Positions 1 to 5,459 of a DNA stretch of 34,452 nt are shown here, one piece after another. Both the position numbers and the translations under genes were made by a program. The notes beneath the pieces are model-generated. The model was not told the origin of the DNA. It searched no databases and was given only the letters and a program-made list of their open reading frames with translations. Each line of letters begins with the position of its first letter. Positions within the stretch are counted from its first letter, which is position 1. Source of the DNA: an uncultured Bacillota bacterium (lineage in GTDB: Bacteria > Bacillota > Clostridia > Tissierellales > Tissierellaceae); contig CALGAG010000179.1 of NCBI GenBank assembly GCA_937951995.1, positions 1 to 34,452 of the forward strand, given 5' to 3'.

Positions 1-1288
1 GCTCTAGGTCCATCAAGTTCTCGACTTTTCCACCGAACCTGATTGCAGTTGCAATTACGTCTATCCTCTTGTCAACTCCCGCGTAACCAACAATTTGTGA
101 TCCCAAAACCTTTCCATCCATGTCAAAAAGAAGCTTCATTGTCATTGGAAGTGCTCCAGGATAGTAGCCTGCATGTGAATTCTGGTGAATCAATGCAATG
201 TCGTAATCCTTCTTGTATTCCTTGCCCATTCTTATGAGGGTCTTTTCATTAACTCCCGTACTTGCAACATCAAGATCAAATATCTTGGCTATGCTGGTAC
301 CTTGGGTTCCCTTGTACTCCTCCTTAACACCTCCAAGGATATTGTTGGCGGCAATTCTTCCCTGTTTGTTGGCTGGCCCTGCCAGGGGAACCATTGTTTG
401 AACCTTGTTCACATAGTCCTCAACCTCTATCACATCACCAATTGCATAGATGGAGTCATCGGAGGTCTTCATGTATTTATCTACTATTATGCCGCCCCTT
501 TGATTCTGGTCAAGTCCGGATGCCTTTGCAAGCTCACCGTTAGGTCTTATCCCTATTGACAGGATAATGATGTCTCCCTCAATCTTCTCTCCTGATTGAA
601 GTGTTATGGTTGTCACCCCATCCTTATACTCAAAGGTGCTTACCCCGTCCTTCAGGTGAAGGTGCACTCCCTTTGACTTCATATGCTCATGTACAATCTG
701 GGCCATTTCGAAATCTATTGGGGCCATCACCTGGTCCTGCATCTCGACAACAGATACGTCCATTCCCTGGTCATGAAGGTTTTCTGCCATCTCCAGGCCG
801 ATGAAGCCTCCACCCACAACAATTGCCCTTTTAGGCTTGTTCTTGTCCACGTAGGTCTTTATCATATCTGTATCGGGTATATTCCACAGGCTAAAGATAT
901 TTGGAGAATCTATTCCTGGTATTGGTGGCTTGATTGGGCTGGATCCTGTTGACAGAATTAGATAATCATAGTTTTCCTTGTATTCTTCCCCAGTTTTGCT
1001 GTTCTTGACCTTGACAGCTTTGGCTTCCCTGTCAATATCAATGACTTCAGAAAAGTTCCTGATGTCTACATTGTATTTTTTCATAAGAGCTTCTGGAGTG
1101 TTTACAATCAGGGCATCCCTTTCCTCTATGGTCCCGCCTATGTAGTAAGGTAGTCCACAATTTGCGAAGGAAATGTACTCTCCCCTTTCAAACATGATTA
1201 TTTCTGCATTTTCATCCAATCTCCTAAGTCGTGTCAGCGCAGTGGCTCCTCCGGCTACACCACCGACAATTAAAATCTTTTTACCCAA
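1..1288 (-). CDS. CoA-disulfide reductase / NADH oxidase-like flavoprotein (partial, 3' end outside window)
   Basis: FAD- and NAD(P)H-dependent disulfide oxidoreductase, cytoplasmic. It is of the type that reduces CoA disulfide, persulfides or polysulfides with a single active-site cysteine. The reading frame shows an N-terminal FAD-binding glycine motif (GGVAGGA, residues 9-15), the signature SFANCGLPYYIGG with catalytic Cys44, a central NAD-binding VVGGGFIGLEMAE motif and the second FAD motif YAIGDV. About 429 residues are visible. The remainder lies beyond position 1, so a C-terminal rhodanese domain cannot be excluded. The start is TTG at 1288: the frame has no better upstream start, and a GGAGGAG site sits at the end of the arsR-type gene only 2 bp upstream, so the two are translationally coupled. 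Substrate specificity (CoA disulfide, persulfide or oxygen) cannot be read from sequence alone. Confidence 0.9.
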   Translation of the reverse strand, partial: MGKKILIVGGVAGGATALTRLRRLDENAEIIMFERGEYISFANCGLPYYIGGTIEERDALIVNTPEALMKKYNVDIRNFSEVIDIDREAKAVKVKNSKTGEEYKENYDYLILSTGSSPIKPPIPGIDSPNIFSLWNIPDTDMIKTYVDKNKPKRAIVVGGGFIGLEMAENLHDQGMDVSVVEMQDQVMAPIDFEMAQIVHEHMKSKGVHLHLKDGVSTFEYKDGVTTITLQSGEKIEGDIIILSIGIRPNGELAKASGLDQNQRGGIIVDKYMKTSDDSIYAIGDVIEVEDYVNKVQTMVPLAGPANKQGRIAANNILGGVKEEYKGTQGTSIAKIFDLDVASTGVNEKTLIRMGKEYKKDYDIALIHQNSHAGYYPGALPMTMKLLFDMDGKVLGSQIVGYAGVDKRIDVIATAIRFGGKVENLMDLE

Positions 1289-1290
1289 TT

Positions 1291-1581
1291 CTACTCCTCC
1301 TCTGAAATAAATAGTAAGTTGATGATCCTTCTAACCTCTTCATCCACCAGGGAATAATAAACCTCCGTACCCCTTCTCTCATCCTGTACAACCCCTGAAA
1401 GCCTAAGCTTTGCCAGGTGCTGGGACAAGGTGGACTGAGGCACATCGAGACACCCCTGAATATAGGATACGTTTTTTTCGCCCTCTTCAGACAAGCCCCT
1501 GAGTATGCACAGTCTTACTGGATGGGAAATCAATTTAAGTATTGATGCCTTCTCCTCTAAAATTCCCTTATCAAACCTCAT
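1291..1581 (-). CDS. ArsR/SmtB-family winged-helix transcriptional repressor
   Basis: Small 96-residue DNA-binding protein, expected to be a dimeric repressor that releases DNA on sensing a metal or thiol signal. The recognition helix is seen in the stretch PQSTLSQHLAKLR (about residues 48-60), followed by the beta-wing RRGTEVYYSL. It has two cysteines, Cys25 and Cys44. Neither forms the CxC arsenic site, and the pair does not sit where the dithiol persulfide sensors BigR/SqrR carry theirs, so the ligand is uncertain. The gene is first in a two-gene unit with the downstream CoA-disulfide-reductase-like gene. A role controlling that flavoprotein in sulfur or disulfide stress is inferred from this context. 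The promoter's -10 region overlaps an AT-rich partial dyad, which suits autoregulation. Confidence 0.88.
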   Translation of the reverse strand: MRFDKGILEEKASILKLISHPVRLCILRGLSEEGEKNVSYIQGCLDVPQSTLSQHLAKLRLSGVVQDERRGTEVYYSLVDEEVRRIINLLFISEEE

Positions 1582-1609
1582 TCAACCCCTCCTGTTTCCA
1601 TATATTTAT

Positions 1610-1638
1610 ATATTAGGATAATTGAATGTTTTTGTCAA
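1610..1638 (-). promoter_or_regulatory. Sigma-A-type promoter of the arsR-like / flavoprotein unit
   Basis: On the minus strand, TTGACA (1633-1638) is followed after exactly 17 bases by TAATAT (1610-1615), about 30 bases before the ATG at 1581. The AT-rich partial dyad ATATATTTATATAT overlaps the -10 region (about 1600-1613) and is a plausible repressor operator. Confidence 0.75.
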
Positions 1639-1660
1639 GAAATTATCTATATTTATATTC

Positions 1661-1688
1661 AAAAAAAAGACACGGTCCATACCGTGCC
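1661..1688 (-). terminator. Intrinsic terminator of the ferritin gene
   Basis: On the minus strand a 6-bp stem (CACGGT, loop ATGG, ACCGTG) runs into a tract of eight T's, starting about 15 bases after the ferritin stop codon. It separates ferritin from the arsR-like unit. Confidence 0.85.
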
Positions 1689-1702
1689 TTTATGGTTCAG
1701 AT

Positions 1703-2185
1703 CTATCTTGAGCCAAGCTCCCTATCAACCATCATCAGACCATGGAAGTGGTCCCCTACTCCTTCAAGTTTGAAGATGATATCCTTCATGCTGTTTTCCT
1801 CTTCCAGCTGCTCCTCTACAAACCACTGCAGAAACTGAATAGTGGGATAGCTTTTCTCTTCTTCAGCAAGCTTCAATAGATCATAGATTCTTGCTGTTAC
1901 CTTCTTCTCATGCTCCAATGCTGTTTCAAACACCTCAAGGAATGAGCTGTAGTCATTCTTTGGCTCTGGTATTGCCTGCATTGTAACCCTTCCATCCATA
2001 TCATTTATGAATTCATAAAACTTCATTGCGTGTTCATACTCCTCTTTTGCCTGCTCAACAAGGAAATGGGACATGCCCTTCATATTCTCTGATTCACAAT
2101 ATGAAGCCATTGCAAGGTAGTAATACCCTGATAACATCTCATAGTTGTGCTGGTCATTCAAAGCTTTTAACAATTTTTCACTCAT
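1703..2185 (-). CDS. ftnA: Non-haem bacterial ferritin
   Basis: Iron-storage protein that assembles a 24-subunit cage, oxidises Fe(II) at a di-iron centre and stores Fe(III) mineral. At 160 residues it has the usual length for bacterial FtnA. The ferroxidase ligands are all in place: Glu16, Tyr23, Glu49 and His52 (EEYEH), Glu93 (LEHEK), Gln126 and Glu129 (EEQLEEE). There is no haem-binding methionine pattern like that of bacterioferritin. The start ATG has a GGAGGG site 6 bases upstream. The gene has its own terminator, and a 13-bp palindrome like a Fur/PerR/Zur box lies about 80 bases upstream of the start. Metal- or peroxide-responsive control is therefore likely, though inferred. Confidence 0.95.
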   Translation of the reverse strand: MSEKLLKALNDQHNYEMLSGYYYLAMASYCESENMKGMSHFLVEQAKEEYEHAMKFYEFINDMDGRVTMQAIPEPKNDYSSFLEVFETALEHEKKVTARIYDLLKLAEEEKSYPTIQFLQWFVEEQLEEENSMKDIIFKLEGVGDHFHGLMMVDRELGSR

Positions 2186-2265
2186 AATAATCCCTCCAAA
2201 TTTTAATTGATTTCACTCTCAATAGATACCCATATATATAGAATCTAATCACAAACTAAATTATT

Positions 2266-2278
2266 TGTAATGATTACA
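2266..2278. promoter_or_regulatory. Fur-family (PerR/Zur/Fur-like) box upstream of ferritin
   Basis: A perfect 6-1-6 palindrome, TGTAAT-N-ATTACA. With one more base on each side it approximates the 7-1-7 layout of Fur-family boxes (PerR TTATAAT-N-ATTATAA; Zur TCGTAAT-N-ATTACGA). The match is too mixed to tell which family member binds. It lies between the stop of the 94-residue gene and the ferritin start. Confidence 0.55.
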
Positions 2279-2287
2279 TTTTTTATC

Positions 2288-2572
2288 TTATAGCTTTGGA
2301 TTATATACTGCATAAACTCCGTAGATGGGAATGTTGTTTTGGGCCAGCAGCTTAACCAGGATTGGTATTGACTGGGTCAGGATGTCAACCTCAATTCCGT
2401 TGTACTTGTACATCACATCCTTATCGTCAATCAATCGGCTCCCTCCAATTAAGTCCATCAGCTTCCCCTCCACCTTTGGAAGGTGCATTTCCCCAATCTG
2501 GAAGAAAACCTTCTGTTTTTCCCCACTGAAGTCTTTGTGGTTTATTTTGTTAACCAGTAGTATATCATTCAT
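2288..2572 (-). CDS. Small protein of unknown function (94 aa)
   Basis: I do not recognise the family. The protein is soluble-looking, with no signal peptide, membrane segment or cysteine. It has alternating hydrophobic strands, a lysine/glutamate-rich N-terminal half and a hydrophobic C-terminal segment (SIPILVKLLAQNNIPIYGVY), giving an alpha/beta impression. The start is placed at ATG 2572 because an AAGGAG site sits 7 bases upstream. The in-frame TTG at 2578 is too close to that site. The gene is divergent from the Crp/Fnr-type regulator and shares with it a 132-bp intergenic region containing a perfect inverted repeat. Control by that regulator is plausible. No terminator is evident before ferritin, so read-through into ferritin is possible. 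Confidence 0.6.
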   Translation of the reverse strand: MNDILLVNKINHKDFSGEKQKVFFQIGEMHLPKVEGKLMDLIGGSRLIDDKDVMYKYNGIEVDILTQSIPILVKLLAQNNIPIYGVYAVYNPKL

Positions 2573-2626
2573 TTGCAAGCTCCTTTTCCTATGTATCTCA
2601 TCACTATATACCCCTAAATTTTAGTG

Positions 2627-2644
2627 AATAACGCAAATGTTATT
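2627..2644. promoter_or_regulatory. Candidate Crp/Fnr-type operator (AATAAC-N6-GTTATT)
   Basis: A perfect 6-bp inverted repeat with a 6-base spacer, the half-site spacing typical of CRP-type sites. It lies between the 94-residue gene (minus) and the Crp/Fnr-type gene (plus). A TATAAA -10-like element follows at 2673-2678 with no good -35, as expected of an activator-dependent promoter. Confidence 0.5.
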
Positions 2645-2704
2645 TTTTGTGTGTTACTTATTTCAATGGGGGTATAAAGAACCTGTTAAAGGAATTGAGG
2701 TGAT

Positions 2705-3388
2705 TTGAATTTGAGTTATTCAATGGATGCCCTATCAAAGTGCATACTATTTACAGATATCTCCCACGAAGAAATATCAGGTCTAATGGAGGGGATCAAC
2801 TACTCCATCAAATGCTACAGCAGTAATGATATTGTGGCAATTCAAGGTGACCCCTGCGATAGCCTTTCAATCATACTCTCAGGAGATATTGAAATACACA
2901 AGCCCTTCTCATCTGGAAAGATCGTTACAATCAGCCATTTCACAGCAGGAAATGTCTTTGCCGAGTCTCTTGTCTTCTCTGATATGAAGACCTATCCGGC
3001 AACGGTGGTTTCATCCTCAGATAGCTGTGTTATGAACATTCCCAGGGTTGAGCTTGTACAGATACTCATAAGACACCCAAAGGTCCTTGAAAACTTTGCT
3101 GGTGTCCTTTCAAGGAGAATTCACATGCTCAATGACAGGATTACAAGTCTTTCACTGGACAGCACCAGAAAGAAAATTGTAAACATACTCCTTCTGGAGT
3201 ATGGAAGGCAGAAGTCCCAGTATCTGCTCCTTCCATACAGCAGGAAAAAAATGGCGGAGCTTTTGAATATTCCTAGACCTTCTCTTTCCAGAGAGCTTAT
3301 CCGTATGAAGGAGGATGGACTTATTGATTTTTACAAGAACAGAATAAAAATCCTGAATCTGAAGAATCTTGAAAGTGAACTTAAATGA
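2705..3388 (+). CDS. Crp/Fnr-family transcriptional regulator
   Basis: Cytoplasmic dimeric regulator of 227 residues. The N-terminal cyclic-nucleotide-binding-like beta-roll spans about residues 15-125 (IAIQGDPCDSLSIILSGDIEI region), followed by a dimerisation helix (VLSRRIHMLNDRI) and a C-terminal Crp-type winged helix with recognition helix in NIPRPSLSRELIRMKEDGLI. The cysteines (about residues 13, 37, 51 and 107) are scattered and do not form an FNR-like iron-sulfur cluster pattern. The arginine/serine phosphate cassette of true cAMP receptors is not evident, so the effector is unknown. The TTG start at 2705 follows GAGGTG closely. TTG 2711 or ATG 2723 are alternatives. Possible targets are itself, the divergent 94-residue gene and the ABC exporter downstream, but only proximity supports this. 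Confidence 0.9.
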   Translation: MNLSYSMDALSKCILFTDISHEEISGLMEGINYSIKCYSSNDIVAIQGDPCDSLSIILSGDIEIHKPFSSGKIVTISHFTAGNVFAESLVFSDMKTYPATVVSSSDSCVMNIPRVELVQILIRHPKVLENFAGVLSRRIHMLNDRITSLSLDSTRKKIVNILLLEYGRQKSQYLLLPYSRKKMAELLNIPRPSLSRELIRMKEDGLIDFYKNRIKILNLKNLESELK

Positions 3389-3401
3389 CAAAAAATAAAT
3401 G

Positions 3402-3429
3402 TTGACATTCCAACACTTTAGTATAAAAT
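3402..3429 (+). promoter_or_regulatory. Promoter of the ABC-exporter leader transcript
   Basis: TTGACA (3402-3407), a 16-base spacer, then TAAAAT (3424-3429) within TATAAAATATAG. Transcription would start near 3436, about 220 bases before the first exporter gene, so the whole leader is transcribed. Confidence 0.75.
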
Positions 3430-3464
3430 ATAGGGGTAAGATGAATTTTACCAGGGAGGCCATA

Positions 3465-3566
3465 ATGATGATAAATCTAAAAGGACACATACAAACAAAC
3501 TTAACAGACTTGAAAAGTTACTATGGCCTATACAGGGAAGTCAGGGTTAACCTGGTTTCCATATAG
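3465..3566 (+). CDS. Leader peptide of the ABC exporter attenuator (33 aa)
   Basis: A short ORF of 33 codons with two consecutive ATGs (3465 and 3468) placed 5-8 bases after a strong GGGAGG ribosome-binding site (3454-3459), ending in TAG at 3564-3566. The peptide starts MMINLKGHIQ and ends REVRVNLVSI, with a Tyr-Tyr-Gly-Leu-Tyr stretch in the middle. Its last third covers the first hairpin arms of the leader, and its stop codon lies inside the second arm, so a translating or stalled ribosome would change the RNA fold. The arrangement matches the logic of the B. subtilis bmrB leader of bmrCD (established knowledge of that system). I see no claim to sequence homology. It was read directly from the sequence and is too short for usual gene calling. 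Confidence 0.72.
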   Translation: MMINLKGHIQTNLTDLKSYYGLYREVRVNLVSI

Positions 3567-3621
3567 GCTTATGCCTATGATTATTTAATGAATAGAATTG
3601 AAATGATACTACAGCCATAGG
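3521..3621 (+). promoter_or_regulatory. Mutually exclusive leader hairpins (candidate transcription attenuator)
   Basis: Five complementary arms lie in series. Arm 1 is GCCTATA (3526-3532), arm 2 TATAGGC (3562-3568), arm 3 GCCTATG (3573-3579), arm 4 GCCATAGG (3614-3621) and arm 5 CCTATGGC (3629-3636). Pairings 1:2, 2:3 (6 bp, loop TTAT), 3:4 (6 bp, antiterminator) and 4:5 (terminator) compete. Inside 1:2 a nested CAGG/CCTG hairpin adds stability. CTATGGC (3521-3527) could also pair with arm 4. The translated leader ORF covers arm 1 and ends in arm 2. Confidence 0.7.
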
Positions 3622-3643
3622 TTTCTTGCCTATGGCTTTTTTT
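3614..3643 (+). terminator. Intrinsic terminator inside the exporter leader
   Basis: A perfect 8-bp stem (GCCATAGG / CCTATGGC) with a 7-base loop is followed immediately by seven T's. It sits directly before the GGAGG ribosome-binding site (3644-3648) of the first exporter gene. This position would abort the exporter transcript, so it makes sense only as a regulated attenuator. Confidence 0.88.
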
Positions 3644-3654
3644 GGAGGAAAATT

Positions 3655-5448
3655 ATGAGACAATTTAAAAAACTAATACCCTATCTTAGAGGGTACAGAA
3701 TTACATTTGTGCTGGCAATGATCACAGTGACCCTGTCTCAGCTATTCTACGCAGCTGGCCCAATAATCCTGAGCACTGCAATTGATTCAATAATCGGCAA
3801 TGAGCCGGTCACCAATCCTGTAGCGATGTGGTTTATGAATTATTTAGGTGGCAGAGAGGCACTAAGGGGTGGACTCTGGATAATTGGAGTCCTAATTGTT
3901 GTGAATACAGGACTTAGGGGTGGCTTTCTATACCTGAAGGGCTACTATTCGGCCAATGCTTCAGAGAATGTCTCCATGAATCTCAGGGACAAGCTTTATG
4001 ACCATATTCAAAAGCTACCCTACAGCTATCATGTTAAAACCGACACTGGAGACCTTATCCAAAGGTGTACATCGGATGTTGAAACAATAAGAAGATTCCT
4101 TGGAGTCCAACTGGTTGAGGTTGCAGGCTCACTTTCCATGCTAGTTTTCATACTGTGGTCCATGCTTTCCCTGGACAGGCTTATGACATTGTTTTCAATG
4201 GTTCTGGTACCTGTAATATTTGGATTTGCTTATGCCTTCTTCAAGAGAATCCAAAGGGACTTCAAGGAGGCTGATGAAGCTGAAGCCAAGCTGTCCACCA
4301 CATTGCAGGAGAACCTCACTGGCATAAGGGTTGTTAAGGCATTTGCAAGGGAAGCCTTTGAGCTTGAAAAGTTCGATGTAAGAAATTCAACCTACAGAAT
4401 ATCAGTTAACAGACTTATAGACAATCTTGCAGTATACTGGTCACTTTCAGATTTTCTCAGCATGTTTCAGGTTGGTCTGGTTATTGTTGTGGGCTCGATT
4501 ATGGTTGTCCAGGGAAGGATCACTATTGGAATCCTTGTGGCTTTCATAAGCTATGTGAATATGCTTATTTGGCCTGTGAGACAGCTTGGAAGGGTCCTTA
4601 CAGACATGGGAAAGGCCACTGTCTCCATAGACCGTGTTGATGAAATACTCAGTATTCCACAGGAGATATTGATCCAAAACGGGAAGGAACCAGAGATATT
4701 GGGTAACATGGAATTTTCCAATGTGTCCTTTTCCTATGACGGGGTTAAGGATGTCCTTCATGATATTAGTTTCAAGGTCAAAAAAGGTGATACTGTTGCA
4801 TTGATGGGACCAACTGGAGCAGGGAAAAGCTCCCTTGTAAACCTTCTCCCAAGGCTCTATGACTATACCTCGGGGTCGGTGAAAATAGACGGTTTGGAAC
4901 TAAAGGAAATAGACAGGCACTGGATCAGAAAAAACATTGCCCTGGTCCTCCAGGAGCCTTTCCTCTATGCAAGGACAATAAAGGACAACATTCGGTTTAC
5001 AGACCCAGAAAAGCAGGATAAGTCAGTGTTTCAGGCGGCCAAGGTTGCTTCCATTCACAATGACATACTTTCCTTTGAAAAGAAATATGAGACCATGGTT
5101 GGGGAAAGGGGAGTCTCCCTCTCAGGTGGTCAAAAACAAAGGATGGCCATTGCAAGGGCCATAATAACAGAAACACCCATTGTGATTTTTGATGATTCAC
5201 TATCTGCAGTTGATACTGAAACTGATATGGAAATCCGAAAGGCCTTGGAGAAACGAAGGAATATAGCGACTACATTTGTCATATCCCATAGGATTTCCAC
5301 GGTTTCCAATGCTGACATCATCATAGTCCTGGACAGGGGAAAAATCATTCAGTCAGGAACTCACAAGGACCTGATTGCCCAGGAGGGACTTTATAGAAGA
5401 ATATACGACATTCAGTCATCCATCGAAGAGGATGTATTGAATGCTTAG
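3655..5448 (+). CDS. Heterodimeric ABC exporter half-transporter with degenerate ATP site (BmrC-like)
   Basis: Inner-membrane half-transporter of 597 residues. An N-terminal six-helix exporter domain (about residues 15-310) is fused to a C-terminal ATPase domain. Motifs seen: Walker A GPTGAGKSS (385-393), Q-loop Gln433, signature LSGGQ (489-493), Walker B IVIFDD with Asp514 where the catalytic glutamate should be, and H-loop His545. The Glu-to-Asp change marks the non-hydrolysing site of asymmetric heterodimers such as BmrC/BmrD and related multidrug exporters. The partner follows 11 bases downstream. Drug or lipid efflux is the family role; the substrate here is unknown. ATG 3655 follows a GGAGG site that comes right after the leader terminator, so expression should depend on antitermination. 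Confidence 0.93.
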   Translation: MRQFKKLIPYLRGYRITFVLAMITVTLSQLFYAAGPIILSTAIDSIIGNEPVTNPVAMWFMNYLGGREALRGGLWIIGVLIVVNTGLRGGFLYLKGYYSANASENVSMNLRDKLYDHIQKLPYSYHVKTDTGDLIQRCTSDVETIRRFLGVQLVEVAGSLSMLVFILWSMLSLDRLMTLFSMVLVPVIFGFAYAFFKRIQRDFKEADEAEAKLSTTLQENLTGIRVVKAFAREAFELEKFDVRNSTYRISVNRLIDNLAVYWSLSDFLSMFQVGLVIVVGSIMVVQGRITIGILVAFISYVNMLIWPVRQLGRVLTDMGKATVSIDRVDEILSIPQEILIQNGKEPEILGNMEFSNVSFSYDGVKDVLHDISFKVKKGDTVALMGPTGAGKSSLVNLLPRLYDYTSGSVKIDGLELKEIDRHWIRKNIALVLQEPFLYARTIKDNIRFTDPEKQDKSVFQAAKVASIHNDILSFEKKYETMVGERGVSLSGGQKQRMAIARAIITETPIVIFDDSLSAVDTETDMEIRKALEKRRNIATTFVISHRISTVSNADIIIVLDRGKIIQSGTHKDLIAQEGLYRRIYDIQSSIEEDVLNA

Positions 5449-5459
5449 GAGGAATCACC

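Noticed and set aside
185..559. Plus-strand ORFs opposite the left-edge flavoprotein
   Set aside because: They lack ribosome-binding sites and recognisable domains, and the minus strand there encodes a continuous, clearly recognisable oxidoreductase.
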